A stretch of 56,941 bases of DNA from an uncultured Verrucomicrobiota bacterium (GCA_903896505.1 CAITXU010000255.1:1-56941); one strand, 5' to 3'; positions 15,554 through 25,302 are shown, counted from the first letter of the stretch. The notes: a model not told the origin generated them from the sequence alone. A program made the numbers and translations.

Positions 15554-16320
15554 GGCGCTCCGAGCGGTTGCGGTGCGGCGGAGGTGGAGGCGTCCACAGT
15601 GGGGCTGATTGGAGAATTGGACGTACCCGTGGTGGTGGTCTCGGGTGTCAATAGCTTCAAGGCTTCGTAGCCGGCCCGTTCGAGGTCGCGTTGCAAATGG
15701 TCGATTTTGGCTATCAGGTAGTTGTGGGCGGACTGTCCGACCACGGCCAATCCCACGCCCAACGCCGCCGAGTAGAGGGCGCTCAACACGCCGCCAAACA
15801 GTTCACCCGGAGCGGCATAACCGGCGGCGATACCCATTTCCATGGTTCCCGGCTGGCGCAGTTCGCTGAATACCCCGGCAAAACCCAGAAGGGTCCCGAG
15901 AACTCCCAGCAAAGGGGCAATTTGGGTGATGGTCGCAAGAAAGGGCAGCCGGGCCTCGAGGATCGGCATCTCCCGTCGACCGGCTTCATGAATGGCGTCG
16001 GCGATTCGATCTCGTCCTCCATCTCGGGCGAGGATGGCTGCTTTCACGAGTCGGGCCACGGGTCCCGGGGTGGCGTCGCAGATGGAGAGGGCCTCGAGAA
16101 CATTGTCGCGCTTCAAGACGGTGCGGACACCGGCCAGAAACTGGGCGAAATCGATTTGTTCGCGCCGGTAGAGCAGAATGCGCTCGATGGTGACGGTCAC
16201 CGTGATTGCGGTCAGTACCAACAACACCCAAAAGACAAGGCCGTAGCCGCCAAGCCCGGAGGCCATGGAGGAACGGGCGGGCGCGGGGTTTTCCCCCAGC
16301 GCAATAAGGACGCCAAGCAT
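15550..16320 (-). CDS. exbB: MotA/TolQ/ExbB proton channel family protein
   Basis: A 256-aa membrane protein with three transmembrane segments: one near residues 28-47 (Y-G-L-V-F-W-V-L-L-V-L-T-A-I), and two in the conserved C-terminal half, including the motif I-A-P-L-L-G-V-L-G-T-L-L-G and L-F-G-G-V-L-S-A-L-Y-S-A-A-L-G-V-G-L-A, typical of ExbB/TolQ. It forms the pentameric stator of the energy-transducing complex. It is the first gene of the operon; the upstream 130 bp is shared with the divergent HAD gene. The C-terminal Thr/Ser/Pro tail is unusual but harmless-looking. Confidence 0.9.
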   Translation of the reverse strand: MLGVLIALGENPAPARSSMASGLGGYGLVFWVLLVLTAITVTVTIERILLYRREQIDFAQFLAGVRTVLKRDNVLEALSICDATPGPVARLVKAAILARDGGRDRIADAIHEAGRREMPILEARLPFLATITQIAPLLGVLGTLLGFAGVFSELRQPGTMEMGIAAGYAAPGELFGGVLSALYSAALGVGLAVVGQSAHNYLIAKIDHLQRDLERAGYEALKLLTPETTTTGTSNSPISPTVDASTSAAPQPLGAP

Positions 16321-16448
16321 CCCGTCGGTTATAGGCGGGGCGCGGATGCGGGTAAAGGGAGGAACAAGGCAGGTCGCCGGGTATTCACCCTGGATACGGA
16401 TTATGGGCTTGCCACCATCGGAATCCGCCCTGCCAATACGCCGCGCAA

Positions 16449-17090
16449 ATGAAACCGTACCGGGCCATAATCTTCGACATGGATGGAGTGATCATCGACA
16501 GCGAACCGCGTCACGAGCGGGCGTTTCGCGAGATATTCGATGAATTGGGGTACGGTGCCACGCATGGCGTCCATTTTCCGGACTATTACGGGCGGTCCGA
16601 TCTGGCCTTATGGGTGGATTTCATTGCCCGGCATCGACCGACCCAGCCACTCGCTGAACTCACGGCTCTGAAGCAAAACCGGTTCATTGACCTTATCAGG
16701 CGGGAGACTCCCATTTTCCCCGGTATCCCGGAGTTGGTTCAGCAATTGGCGGCGATCACGCCGTTGGCGGTGGCATCGGGATCATTGCATGCGGTGATCG
16801 AGGTGGTCCTTGGGATGGAGGGCCTGCGACCGCATTTTTCCCACGTGATCAGTGTCGAGGATGTGGGGCGTCCGAAGCCGTTCCCGGACGTCTTTCTCCG
16901 GGCTGCGGAACGATTGGGTGTTGCCCCCGGGGATTGCGTGGTGATTGAAGACTCGGCGGCTGGGGTGCGTGCCGGAAAACAGGCGGGAATGCGGGTCATT
17001 GCCATCACCAATACCTTGCCCCCGTCGGCGTTGACTGAGGCGGACGAGGTGGTGACGACGTATGATGAAATTGCCCGGCGGTTGCTGTAG
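16449..17090 (+). CDS. HAD-superfamily phosphatase/phosphoglucomutase-like
   Basis: A 213-aa HAD subfamily IA hydrolase. Motif I is I-I-F-D-M-D-G-V-I-I-D-S-E, motif II V-A-S-G-S, motif III the Lys in R-P-K-P-F-P-D-V-F, and motif IV V-I-E-D-S-A-A-G-V-R-A-G. The small helical cap (residues 15-85) and P-K-P-F-P-D-V-F sequence place it with beta-phosphoglucomutase- and phosphoglycolate-phosphatase-like enzymes. The exact substrate, a small sugar or organic phosphate, cannot be named. It is a single gene, divergent from exbB. Confidence 0.88.
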   Translation: MKPYRAIIFDMDGVIIDSEPRHERAFREIFDELGYGATHGVHFPDYYGRSDLALWVDFIARHRPTQPLAELTALKQNRFIDLIRRETPIFPGIPELVQQLAAITPLAVASGSLHAVIEVVLGMEGLRPHFSHVISVEDVGRPKPFPDVFLRAAERLGVAPGDCVVIEDSAAGVRAGKQAGMRVIAITNTLPPSALTEADEVVTTYDEIARRLL

Positions 17091-17401
17091 TCGGTGGAGG
17101 AGAGAAAGTGGAGGGAAGTGGAGGGAAAGTGGGAGCGGCTTCCAGCCGCTCTCTGGACCGTGGCGCAAGAGTTGTGGGTTTAAAGGGTGACTTTGATGTT
17201 GAGGAGGATGTCAGGGGGAGAGCGGTAGGATGCCGCTGCCACAGTGGAATGTTGGGGAGAGCGGCGGGACGCCGCTGCCACGTTGGGAAAAGAGGTGGAA
17301 GCGACGTCTCGTCGCTTGGGGAGGAGGTCAGCGGCGGGACGCCGCTGACACAATGGGCAGGAAGGCCGTACGGTGATGGATTCCCAGCCGATATGGGAGG
17401 A
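17091..17401. repeat. cluster of GC-rich palindromic repeats
   Basis: The region between the convergent HAD and trpS genes has no gene. It holds a series of short palindromes: AGCGGCT-tcc-AGCCGCT (17134-17150), a diverged copy at 17221-17237, AGCGGC-ggga-cGCCGCT (17260-17277), AAGCGAC-gtctc-GTCGCTT (17299-17317), and another AGCGGC-gggac-GCCGCT (17330-17346), several followed by G-A/C-CAC. Single related copies are at 18483-18503 and 47411-47429. They look like a REP-type repeat family, and may also act as transcription ends for the two convergent genes. Confidence 0.7.
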
Positions 17402-18382
17402 CTACGCCAGGCCGGCTGCCTCTCGAGCCCGTGTGAGGATGGGGCGTGCTGCGGTCCGGGCACGTTCGGCTCCGCTTCGGAGCAGGTCATGGACGTGGTC
17501 CAGATTTGATGCCAACTCAGCCCGCCGGAGGCGGGCGGGCCCGAAGTATTCCCAGTAATGGGCAAACAGCGCCTTCTTTACATCTCCATAGCCGGTGCCG
17601 CCGACGCGCAGTTTTTCCTCCCACTCGGACGCCACCGCTGCGGGGGCGACCAGCTTGAGCAACTGAATGGCAAAGTTCTTTTCGGCATCCGGCTTGGGCT
17701 CGGCTGGAAGTCGGCTGTCGGTTTGGATGGCCATGATCTTCTTTCGGATGACCTTTTCGTCACCGAACAGCTCAATTGTATTCCCGTAACTCTTGCTCAT
17801 TTTTTGGCCATCGGTTCCGGGAACGAGTGCGACCTCCTCGCGGATGCGTGGCTCGGGAACCACAAAGGTATCGCCGTAGAGCAGATTGAACTTGATAGCG
17901 ATATCGCGGGTGACTTCCAGGTGTTGCTTCTGGTCTTTGCCGACAGGGACGATGTGGGTGCCGTAGAGCAAAATGTCAGCGGCCATCAGAACGGGGTAGG
18001 CAAACAACCCGTGGTTGACGGCTCCGGCGTCGCCATCGGCCAGTCGGGCGATCTTGTCCTTGTAGCTATGGCAACGCTCGAGGAGTCCCATGGGGGTGAC
18101 TGTCGAGAGCAGCCAGGCCAGTTCGGTGTGTTCTGGCGTATCGGATTGTTTCCAAAAAACGCAGCGGGCGGGGTCGAGTCCACAGGCCAGGAAATCGAGG
18201 GCCACGTCCAGGGTGTACTGCCGACGCAGCCTGGCATCGGTCAGTGAGGTCATGGAGTGGTAATCGGCAATGAAATAGAAGGCCTCTCCTTCGTTCTGGA
18301 GACCGATGGCCGGAAGCATGGCCCCAAAGTAGTTGCCGAGATGCAACGCGCCGCTGGGCTGGATGCCCGTGAGAATTCGCAT
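17402..18382 (-). CDS. trpS: tryptophanyl-tRNA synthetase
   Basis: A 326-aa class I aminoacyl-tRNA synthetase, the usual bacterial TrpRS length. The HIGH-type motif appears as G-A-L-H-L-G-N-Y near the N-terminus and the second signature as K-M-S-K-S-Y-G-N. The segments Y-F-I-A-D-Y-H-S-M-T, Y-P-V-L-M-A-A-D-I-L-L-Y and V-P-V-G-K-D-Q-K-Q-H-L-E are typical. It attaches tryptophan to tRNA-Trp. The gene stands alone, convergent with the HAD gene. Confidence 0.97.
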   Translation of the reverse strand: MRILTGIQPSGALHLGNYFGAMLPAIGLQNEGEAFYFIADYHSMTSLTDARLRRQYTLDVALDFLACGLDPARCVFWKQSDTPEHTELAWLLSTVTPMGLLERCHSYKDKIARLADGDAGAVNHGLFAYPVLMAADILLYGTHIVPVGKDQKQHLEVTRDIAIKFNLLYGDTFVVPEPRIREEVALVPGTDGQKMSKSYGNTIELFGDEKVIRKKIMAIQTDSRLPAEPKPDAEKNFAIQLLKLVAPAAVASEWEEKLRVGGTGYGDVKKALFAHYWEYFGPARLRRAELASNLDHVHDLLRSGAERARTAARPILTRAREAAGLA

Positions 18383-18650
18383 GCGGGGAGTGGAAGGGAA
18401 CGAGCCTCAAACTGGAAAGGAAATTACACCAGTCTCGGAACCTCCGAGGGGGCTGGCGGAGACGGTGGGGGATGTTAGGCAGGCGGCGGAACTCCGCTGC
18501 CACTTTGCTCTGGAATGCCGTGTTGTGGTGGGGTCCAGGGTGGCGGTCATTTTGCCTTTCCCAAGTCGAGGGTACAAAACGCTTTCGTGGTTTTACCTTG
18601 TGAGTGAAATGCAGTTGCTGGAATTTGGTTGAAATAAGCCATCGAGACCT

Positions 18651-20090
18651 ATGACGCGTGACCCTCGTTCGAACCGTTCCACTCCTGGATGGGCGTTGCT
18701 GCTTTTTTTAGTGTCCACGGTATTTGCGGTCGCCCAGCCGGCCTTTATCACCAATGGATTGGTGGCATTCTATCCGTTCAGTGGGGATTTCAACGATCAA
18801 GGTGGCAACGGACTTCAACTGGTGAACTACGGCGGGGTGCTGGGAAGTGACCGTTTTGGTACCAACAATTCCGCTTTGATTTTGACCAACGGGGCGACCT
18901 TGTCGACAACCACTGGTTTTCCACTCACAGGAAATAGTGATCGTAGCGTATCACTCTGGGTGGGTGCCACTGCAAAAACAGCAGCACCGTATGGCCGATT
19001 ACTCGGTTGGGGGAGCGGTAATCTGGGCTTCACCACCCTTTTTTTTCGGAGCTACAAGCCCAATCCGTTTGCCATGGACTCGGGAGGGGCCGTGGTCAGC
19101 GTTGCCCCTGGGTTCAACCCACAAGGTTCCTGGACTCATCTGGTCTGGACCTACACCACCAACCTTGGGTTGTCGTCCTTTTACGTCAACGGTATTAAGA
19201 AAGCCTCCACGCTCGAAAGCGGTTCAGCGCCGACGGTGTTGAACACGGCGGCAGGACCGCTGATCATTGGGGATATTTCCCAAGTGGGGTTTCCAACCAA
19301 CGCGTTGTTCAATGGCTACATCGATGAGGTCCGGGTCTATTCCCGGGTTCTCTCCGATGCGGAGGTCAAGGGGCTCTACACCTTCGAAACCAATCCCCAG
19401 CCGCTGAAGGTCCGTCCCGCAACGGCTACAGCTCAGGTGGTGAATGGCTTTTTGGTGGGGGCAACGATTACGGATGGTGGGTACGGATATACGAATGCAC
19501 CCGGCATCAGTGTCGTGGGAAGTGGTGGACAAGGGGCTATCCTCTCGACGGTTGTCTCCAATGAGGTGGTGATCGCCATCAACATCGATGAGGCTGGGAA
19601 ACATTATCCGTCAACCGCAATCTTGGTGATAGATCCGCCCCCATATCCTCCCACCCAAGCCATGGCGACGGCATCGTTGACCAATGACGCGGTTCTGGCT
19701 GTGTCCATCGTCGACGGTGGCCATGGATACGGAACCACTGCTCCGCCCGTGTCCTTTGTCGGTTCGGGCTCGGGTGCGACTGCCACTGCCATCGTACAAA
19801 ACGGGGCGATCACCGGAGTCGTCATCACCAACGGAGGCAGTGGTTACACCGTCGCTCCGACAGTGGTTGTCGGCGCACCTCAAGCACTATCGTCATTGAC
19901 CGTCGCGATGAGTCAGGTGCGCGTCGACATGAACGTCTCTGTTGGGTATTCCTTCCAACTCCAGTCTTCAGTGGACCTTAAATCGTGGTCGAATGTCGGA
20001 GGTGCCTTTCTGGCTACCACCAGTCCCGTGTCGCAGTCGGTAAACGTGGGAAACCAGGGGCAATATTTCCGGTTGGTCCAGGTTCCCTGA
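18651..20090 (+). CDS. secreted LamG-domain protein with repeated GGYGY motifs
   Basis: A 479-aa protein with a signal peptide (W-A-L-L-L-F-L-V-S-T-V-F-A-V-A-Q). Residues about 30-245 are a concanavalin-like LamG/laminin-type domain (L-V-A-F-Y-P-F-S-G-D-F-N-D, S-V-S-L-W-V, Y-I-D-E-V-R-V-Y-S-R-V-L-S-D-A-E-V). Residues about 265-410 have three or more degenerate repeats centred on D-G-G-Y-G-Y-T-x-A-P or N-G-G-S-G-Y-T-V-A-P. The C-terminal 60 residues (Y-S-F-Q-L-Q-S-S-V-D-L-K-S-W-S) resemble a module common at the ends of verrucomicrobial exported proteins. A carbohydrate-binding or adhesive surface role is likely. No PEP-CTERM signal is present. Confidence 0.78.
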   Translation: MTRDPRSNRSTPGWALLLFLVSTVFAVAQPAFITNGLVAFYPFSGDFNDQGGNGLQLVNYGGVLGSDRFGTNNSALILTNGATLSTTTGFPLTGNSDRSVSLWVGATAKTAAPYGRLLGWGSGNLGFTTLFFRSYKPNPFAMDSGGAVVSVAPGFNPQGSWTHLVWTYTTNLGLSSFYVNGIKKASTLESGSAPTVLNTAAGPLIIGDISQVGFPTNALFNGYIDEVRVYSRVLSDAEVKGLYTFETNPQPLKVRPATATAQVVNGFLVGATITDGGYGYTNAPGISVVGSGGQGAILSTVVSNEVVIAINIDEAGKHYPSTAILVIDPPPYPPTQAMATASLTNDAVLAVSIVDGGHGYGTTAPPVSFVGSGSGATATAIVQNGAITGVVITNGGSGYTVAPTVVVGAPQALSSLTVAMSQVRVDMNVSVGYSFQLQSSVDLKSWSNVGGAFLATTSPVSQSVNVGNQGQYFRLVQVP

Positions 20091-20242
20091 GTGGGGGGCA
20101 GGTGTCCGGCGGGTATCGAAGGCCTCCAAAATCCGGTCGCGCATCGACACGATGAACTGGGTGGGCAAACCAACGGCGATCCGATGTCGCGCTACAAAGG
20201 TGCCTTTAGATTGGGAGTGGTGATGACCCCTGCAATAATTAG

Positions 20243-20324
20243 GGACTTGCAGGAGCGCATCACTCCGTTGTATGTCCCTCCTTCGGAGGGACTTGCATCC
20301 GGTGGGACGCGCTCCTGCAAGTCC
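20243..20324. repeat. 82-bp perfect-armed inverted repeat
   Basis: The 16-bp arms GGACTTGCAGGAGCGC (20243-20258) and its exact complement (20309-20324) enclose an inner 7-bp stem GTCCCTC/GAGGGAC around a short TTCG-containing loop (20274-20292). The parts between are partly complementary. It lies in the 460-bp gap after the LamG gene; no gene was seen in the rest of that gap. It could be a small palindromic mobile element or a strong transcript-end structure; no T-run follows. Confidence 0.75.
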
Positions 20325-20552
20325 GCATGTCGATTTCGACCACCGTCGCCTGCGTGCTAACTCGCCCGTTCGCCCAGAGGTGGAGACACGCGGTTATTTG
20401 GAAGGCAGGAATGTCTGCGCTACGGCGTGATGGTTGGTTCATCGAGATGCCCGTTTGGTGAATTGCCTTCGGTGTGGGTAATTCTCCTTATGGAGGCCGA
20501 ACTGGCACTTCTGTATCAACCGTGGATGCCTGAAATCAATGAGGTTCCAACG

Positions 20553-20933
20553 ATGAATCTCCGGAGGTTTGTCTGGTGTCACGGACTGGACCACCGGTGC
20601 CTATTTGACAATCGAGCTGATCTGGCACGCCCATTTGTGCCGTATCCCCTTTTGGCGGCATGGGATTCATCGCCATCGGCTGTTGTCGATGTGTATTGGA
20701 GGTGTGATCGCCGTTTATATCTTTCGGTTGATCGTCAGCGTTGGAAATGGTGTGCGGTTTGTCCGGGCCAGCGATGGATATCGGGCATGGTCAGCGACGG
20801 GATACCGGGAATGCCTGAGTTTCAGAGGGCTCCGACGAGGATGCTCAGGATGAGGGCAGAGTTGGTGGCATTGACTCGGATTCCCCGAGCTTTCGGGGTT
20901 TTTGAGGGGCGGCACACGGCTAGCGTCGTGTAA
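20553..20933 (+). CDS. unrecognised small protein, tandem paralogue 1
   Basis: A protein of 126 aa from the ATG at 20553, which has AGG about 8 bases upstream. I do not recognise the family. The core (residues 1-95) is rich in Trp, Arg and Tyr: L-R-R-F-V-W, L-F-D-N-R-A-D-L-A-R-P, V-P-Y-P-L-L-A, V-V-D-V-Y-W, L-Y-L-S-V-D-R and G-Q-R-W. The next gene repeats this pattern at roughly half identity, so both arose by duplication and at least the core is a real, conserved domain. There is no signal peptide and no membrane span. The tail after about residue 95 differs between the two copies and may not be conserved. The frame is open to 20427, but the upstream part is not shared. Confidence 0.6.
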   Translation: MNLRRFVWCHGLDHRCLFDNRADLARPFVPYPLLAAWDSSPSAVVDVYWRCDRRLYLSVDRQRWKWCAVCPGQRWISGMVSDGIPGMPEFQRAPTRMLRMRAELVALTRIPRAFGVFEGRHTASVV

Positions 20934-20955
20934 CCTTTTTGAAAGTGGCAGCGTC

Positions 20956-21348
20956 ATGCCACCCGTGACCTTGCGACGTTTCGTCTGGCTGCACCTTTTG
21001 GATAAGCGGACTGTTTTTGACGCTCGACCGGACTTGGCGCGTCCGCCCGTTCCATTTCCGCTGCTGGCGACGCAGGCGGTACGCCCCGACTCGGTCATTG
21101 ATGTCTATTGGCGAAGAGACCGGCAGCTTTATCTCGCCGTGGAACGGTCCACGTGGCGGTGGTGCCTGGTGGCGGCAGGACAGCGATGGCAGACGGGGGA
21201 GTTAAAAGACGGTCTGCCGTCGCTTGAGAAATTTCAACGACATCCACGCCGGTTGTCCAATGGGGGGATAAAAAAGAGGAGGACTCCGGACGCACGACCC
21301 CACGGCACGGACCTTCAGCCCTCGCATCTTCATTCCTGTCACGCCTGA
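20956..21348 (+). CDS. unrecognised small protein, tandem paralogue 2
   Basis: A protein of 130 aa, or 127 from a GTG at 20965. It shares with its upstream neighbour the pattern L-R-R-F-V-W-x-H, x-L-D-x-R-x-x-F-D, D-L-A-R-P-x-V-P-x-P-L-L-A, V-I-D-V-Y-W-R-R-D-R-Q-L-Y-L-A-V-E-R and G-Q-R-W, then E-K-F-Q-R. The family is not one I know. The C-terminal 30 residues are basic and histidine-rich and may be unstructured. It starts about 20 bp after the first copy ends and lies upstream of gcvP, but nothing ties it to glycine metabolism. Confidence 0.6.
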   Translation: MPPVTLRRFVWLHLLDKRTVFDARPDLARPPVPFPLLATQAVRPDSVIDVYWRRDRQLYLAVERSTWRWCLVAAGQRWQTGELKDGLPSLEKFQRHPRRLSNGGIKKRRTPDARPHGTDLQPSHLHSCHA

Positions 21349-21619
21349 GCTGTAGGCTGGGTGCCCTCGACCCGGCGTCTTGGTGCGGTCCGATTGGCTC
21401 TCGCTGCGTGAGGGCACGCGGCGTAAAGGGCTTTGCCCAAATTCGGTAACGACCGGTTCATGGTCAGCCTTGTACGATGCTCCCTTCGACCTTCGGAGAA
21501 ACAAGCTTTTTCGCTCCAGACCAGGGCAGAGGAAACCCCTTGCGTGCCAGCCGAGTGACTTTAAGGTCGGGCACGGGGATACCCACCCCCACCCCCTTGT
21601 TTCCGAAAACGACCTGAGC

Positions 21620-24502
21620 ATGACTCTTCCCGATCGAAATAAATCCGCCGATACCCTGGCTTTGACGGATACCTTTGTTCGTCGCCATATCGGTCCGCGT
21701 CCTGACGAAATCGCCGCCATGGCGGGCCATTGCGGATTTGAATCACTGGATCAATTGGTGAATGCGGCGGTTCCAGCCGCGATTCGGGTTCAAGAGGCGA
21801 TGAATTTGCCTCCGGCGCTTTCGGAATTCGAGACGCTGTCCAAACTTCGGTCCATTGCCGAAAAGAATCAGGTTTTTCGCTCGTTCATCGGGATGGGCTA
21901 CTACGACACGATCACCCCGCCGGTCATCCAGAGGAACATTCTCGAGAATCCTGGCTGGTACACTCAATATACTCCCTACCAGGCGGAAATTTCCCAGGGA
22001 CGACTCGAAGGGTTGCTGAATTTTCAGACCCTGGTCACCGAACTGACCGGTCTTGAAATCGCCAACGCATCGCTTCTGGACGAGGCAACGGCGTGTGCCG
22101 AGGCCATGACCTTTTGCCACCGGTTGGTTGTCTCCGATGGCTCCGCTGCAGGGACCTCCCGCCACCGGTTCCTGGTCGATAGGGATTGCCATCCGCAGAA
22201 CCTGGAGGTTGTGGAGACACGGGCGAAGGCCTTGGGCATTGAAGTGGTTGTGGGGGATTGGCGGAAATGGGAAATCGACGGCTCGGTTTTTGGCGTCCTT
22301 TTGCAGTATCCGGCTTCGTCGGGGTTGGTAGACGGACTGGGGACCATCATTGCAGCCGCGAAAAAGGCGGGCAGCCTGGTCGTGGTGGCTACCGACCTGC
22401 TGGCATTGACTCTCCTCACTCCACCGGGCGAATTGGGGGCGGACGTCGCCGTGGGCAGCGCCCAGAGATTCGGAGTTCCGTTGGGTTATGGCGGCCCTCA
22501 CGCCGCATTTTTCGCCACCCGGGATATGTACAAGCGGCAGATGCCCGGACGATTGGTGGGTGTCTCGCGGGATTCCCGGGGCAAACCGGCTCTTCGACTT
22601 TCCCTGGGCACCCGCGAACAACACATCCGCCGCGACAAGGCCACCTCCAATATCTGCACGGCCCAGGCCTTGTTGGCCAACATGGCGATGGCTTATGCCT
22701 GTTACCATGGGCCCGATGGATTGAGGGCCATTGCTGAGCGGGTGCATCGTCTGACCGGCTTGCTGGCGGCCGGCCTTCGCAAACTTGGAATTCAGGTGGT
22801 CAACCCGACCTATTTCGACACTCTGACCGTGGCTGTCGAAAATGCCTCCGCCGTGCTGGAAGTGGCTGAGTCGCATGGAGTCAATCTCCGGCGGGTGGAT
22901 TCCGGCCATGTGGGCGTTTCACTCGATGAGCCGACCCTCCCGGACGAAATCGACCTTCTCCTGAGGATTTTTAACGGAAATCAGGCTCCGTCGTTCTCAG
23001 CGGTCGACCTAGCACCGGAGAAACCAGCTCTACCGTGGCGCAAATCTGCTTACCTGAGACATGCCGTCTTCAATCGATATCAGAGCGAAACAGAAATGCT
23101 CCGGTACCTGCGGCGTCTGGAGGCGCGCGACTTGTCGTTATGCCAGAGCATGATTCCCCTCGGCTCATGCACGATGAAGCTGAACGCGACTTCGGAACTC
23201 TTTCCGGTCACCTGGCCTGAATTTGGAAAAATCCATCCGTTCGCACCCGTATCTCAAACGAAAGGTTATCAGCAGCTTTTCCGTGACCTCGAACAATGGC
23301 TATCTGTCATTACCGGTTTTGCCGGCATCTCCCTTCAGCCCAATTCTGGTTCTCAAGGAGAGTATGCCGGATTGCTGGTGATTCGGGCGTACCTCGATTC
23401 ATTGGGTGAAGGAGGCCGCGATGTCTGCTTGATTCCCACCAGCGCCCACGGAACCAATCCGGCCAGCGCTGTTCTGGCGGGGCTTCGTGTCGCTCCGGTG
23501 GCGTGCGATTCCGACGGGAATATTGATGTGGCCGATCTGCGTGCCAAGATTGAAGCGAACCGCAGCCGGTTGGCGTGCCTGATGATCACCTACCCCAGCA
23601 CGCATGGTGTCTTCGAGACCACCATCAAGGATATTTGTCAGGCTGTTCATGAGGCGGGCGGGCAGGTCTATATGGACGGGGCCAATCTCAACGCCCAGGT
23701 CGGGCTGACCTCTCCCGGTGCCATCGGTGCGGACGTCTGTCATCTCAATCTGCATAAGACGTTCTGTATCCCGCATGGAGGCGGGGGGCCGGGAGTGGGC
23801 CCAATCGGGGTGGCCAGGCACCTGGTCGAGTTTCTTCCCAACCACAGCGTCATCCCGCAGGAAGGTGGGCGTCGTATTGGAGCGGTTTCGGCCGCGCCGT
23901 GGGGCAGCGCCAGCATCCTGCCCATCTCGTGGGTCTATATTGCCGCGATGGGGCCCGATGGACTGACCGAAGCGACCAAGACAGCGATTCTGAATGCCAA
24001 CTATGTGGCCAAGCGACTCGAAAACCATTTTCCCACGCTTTACCGGGCAAACGGGTTGGTGGCTCACGAATGCATCCTTGACCTGCGCCATTTCAAATCG
24101 GTCACGGCGGAAGATGTGGCCAAACGCCTGATGGACTATGGTTTTCATGCTCCGACCCTCAGTTGGCCGGTGGCCGGAACGCTGATGGTCGAGCCGACGG
24201 AATCCGAGGGTAAGGCGGAACTGGACCGTTTTTGCGATGCCATGATCGCCATTCACGCGGAGATCCAGGAAATCGAGGTGGGGCAGGCCGATACGAAGAT
24301 CAACCTGTTGAAACTGGCTCCGCACACGGCCGATGTAGTGACAGCGAACAGCTGGGACCGTCCGTACACCCGGGAATCGGCGGCTTATCCCGTCCAAGGC
24401 TTGCGGGACTTCAAGTTCTGGCCGGCTGTCGGGCGGGTGGATAATGTCTTCGGCGACCGAAATCTGGTCTGCTCGTGCGCTGGGATGGAAGCCTATCAGT
24501 AG
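21620..24502 (+). CDS. gcvP: glycine dehydrogenase (decarboxylating), P-protein
   Basis: A 960-aa single-chain P-protein of the glycine cleavage system. It has the N-terminal signature [13 protein letters not shown], the substrate loop [32 protein letters not shown], and the PLP-lysine motif [16 protein letters not shown]. It decarboxylates glycine and hands the aminomethyl group to lipoyl-GcvH. The frame is open to 21380, but the ATG at 21620 is the family start. gcvT and gcvH are not in the window, so the gene stands apart from the usual operon. Confidence 0.97.
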   Translation: MTLPDRNKSADTLALTDTFVRRHIGPRPDEIAAMAGHCGFESLDQLVNAAVPAAIRVQEAMNLPPALSEFETLSKLRSIAEKNQVFRSFIGMGYYDTITPPVIQRNILENPGWYTQYTPYQAEISQGRLEGLLNFQTLVTELTGLEIANASLLDEATACAEAMTFCHRLVVSDGSAAGTSRHRFLVDRDCHPQNLEVVETRAKALGIEVVVGDWRKWEIDGSVFGVLLQYPASSGLVDGLGTIIAAAKKAGSLVVVATDLLALTLLTPPGELGADVAVGSAQRFGVPLGYGGPHAAFFATRDMYKRQMPGRLVGVSRDSRGKPALRLSLGTREQHIRRDKATSNICTAQALLANMAMAYACYHGPDGLRAIAERVHRLTGLLAAGLRKLGIQVVNPTYFDTLTVAVENASAVLEVAESHGVNLRRVDSGHVGVSLDEPTLPDEIDLLLRIFNGNQAPSFSAVDLAPEKPALPWRKSAYLRHAVFNRYQSETEMLRYLRRLEARDLSLCQSMIPLGSCTMKLNATSELFPVTWPEFGKIHPFAPVSQTKGYQQLFRDLEQWLSVITGFAGISLQPNSGSQGEYAGLLVIRAYLDSLGEGGRDVCLIPTSAHGTNPASAVLAGLRVAPVACDSDGNIDVADLRAKIEANRSRLACLMITYPSTHGVFETTIKDICQAVHEAGGQVYMDGANLNAQVGLTSPGAIGADVCHLNLHKTFCIPHGGGGPGVGPIGVARHLVEFLPNHSVIPQEGGRRIGAVSAAPWGSASILPISWVYIAAMGPDGLTEATKTAILNANYVAKRLENHFPTLYRANGLVAHECILDLRHFKSVTAEDVAKRLMDYGFHAPTLSWPVAGTLMVEPTESEGKAELDRFCDAMIAIHAEIQEIEVGQADTKINLLKLAPHTADVVTANSWDRPYTRESAAYPVQGLRDFKFWPAVGRVDNVFGDRNLVCSCAGMEAYQ

Positions 24503-24813
24503 GACGTCAACTTGAATGGGACCGCCCCGGGGCAGACCACCCCAGTCCACGGCAACGCGGAAATGCCTTCCAAATAACAGCTTTTGACCTCAACGGTTGG
24601 TTCGTCTGCAACCTAATGAATCACAGTCACATCGGTAGGGCGAGGCTCCTGTCGAGCCGCGGCGGTCCGTACCACCTCCGCATCGCAAGTTATACCCGGC
24701 CTGACCCCGAGCCCCGCGGGTCGAAGGCTGCTGTACCTCAGGTTTCCATCTTGCCGGGCCGCCGGTTCGACTCGGGGCCTTGGAACGGGGTTTTGGGAAT
24801 TGCTTCCCGTGAG
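24503..24813. other. gene-free stretch after gcvP with a dispersed repeat
   Basis: A near-palindrome around GCCCCGGGGC lies at 24524-24535, just after gcvP, but is not followed by a T-run. The segment 24636-24710 has GGCTCCTG and, 45 bp later, GTTATACCCGGCCTGACC. A diverged copy of both parts lies at the start of the window (28-103), so this is probably a dispersed repeat. No gene is seen. Confidence 0.45.
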
Positions 24814-25302
24814 TTAACCCCGAAAAACAATCATGACGCCATAATCGGTGATCAGCTTCTGGGTTCCCATTTCAATGTAGCTGTAATTGATCGTTGAGAT
24901 GGTGACGATATTTTCTTCGCCAATTTTGTTTAATGCCTCGGTGACCGATGCGTCGAAGTGATCATGTCCCACTTCGCGGCAGTCACTATGGCGAATGGTT
25001 TTGATTCGCATCTTGCGCGCGGTGTCACGGGCGGCTGCCTCCAGCGGCGGCAACGGTCTTTGAATCAGCGGTTGCACGGGTTCTTTGGTGATCGGGACGG
25101 CGAAGGTGCGCTCTCCGGAGGGAGATTGGACCGCAGGTGAAATAGGGACTGACGGTGGAGTGGTTGAATGAACCGCAGTGGGATTATACGCTGGAATGGT
25201 GATGCTGGCGTTGCATGAGGGGCACGAAATTTGTTCTCCCGATGCCCCCGAGTCGGCCTCCAGTTCTTGTCGGCACTGCGGACAGTGAAAGACGATATCC
25301 AT
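24814..25302 (-). CDS. zinc-ribbon protein of unknown function
   Basis: A 162-aa protein. The N-terminal 40 residues form a zinc ribbon (F-H-C-P-Q-C-R-Q-E-L, I-S-C-P-S-C-N-A-S-I-T-I-P), a module frequent in PVC bacteria. A proline/serine-rich linker follows. The C-terminal 65 residues form a small alpha-beta domain (F-D-A-S-V-T-E-A-L-N-K-I-G-E-E-N-I-V-T-I, D-Y-G-V-M-I-V-F-R-G). The ATG at 25302 (M-D-I-V-F-H-C) is preferred to one seven codons upstream. It could bind nucleic acid or protein; the role is unknown. It ends the minus-strand operon that starts at 29249. Confidence 0.65.
   Translation of the reverse strand: MDIVFHCPQCRQELEADSGASGEQISCPSCNASITIPAYNPTAVHSTTPPSVPISPAVQSPSGERTFAVPITKEPVQPLIQRPLPPLEAAARDTARKMRIKTIRHSDCREVGHDHFDASVTEALNKIGEENIVTISTINYSYIEMGTQKLITDYGVMIVFRG

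Noticed and set aside
21349..21619. Possible glycine riboswitch upstream of gcvP
   Set aside because: Hairpins can be drawn, but I could not find the conserved core of the glycine aptamer.
24519..24540. Terminator after gcvP
   Set aside because: The GC-rich palindrome is good but no T-run follows on the plus strand.
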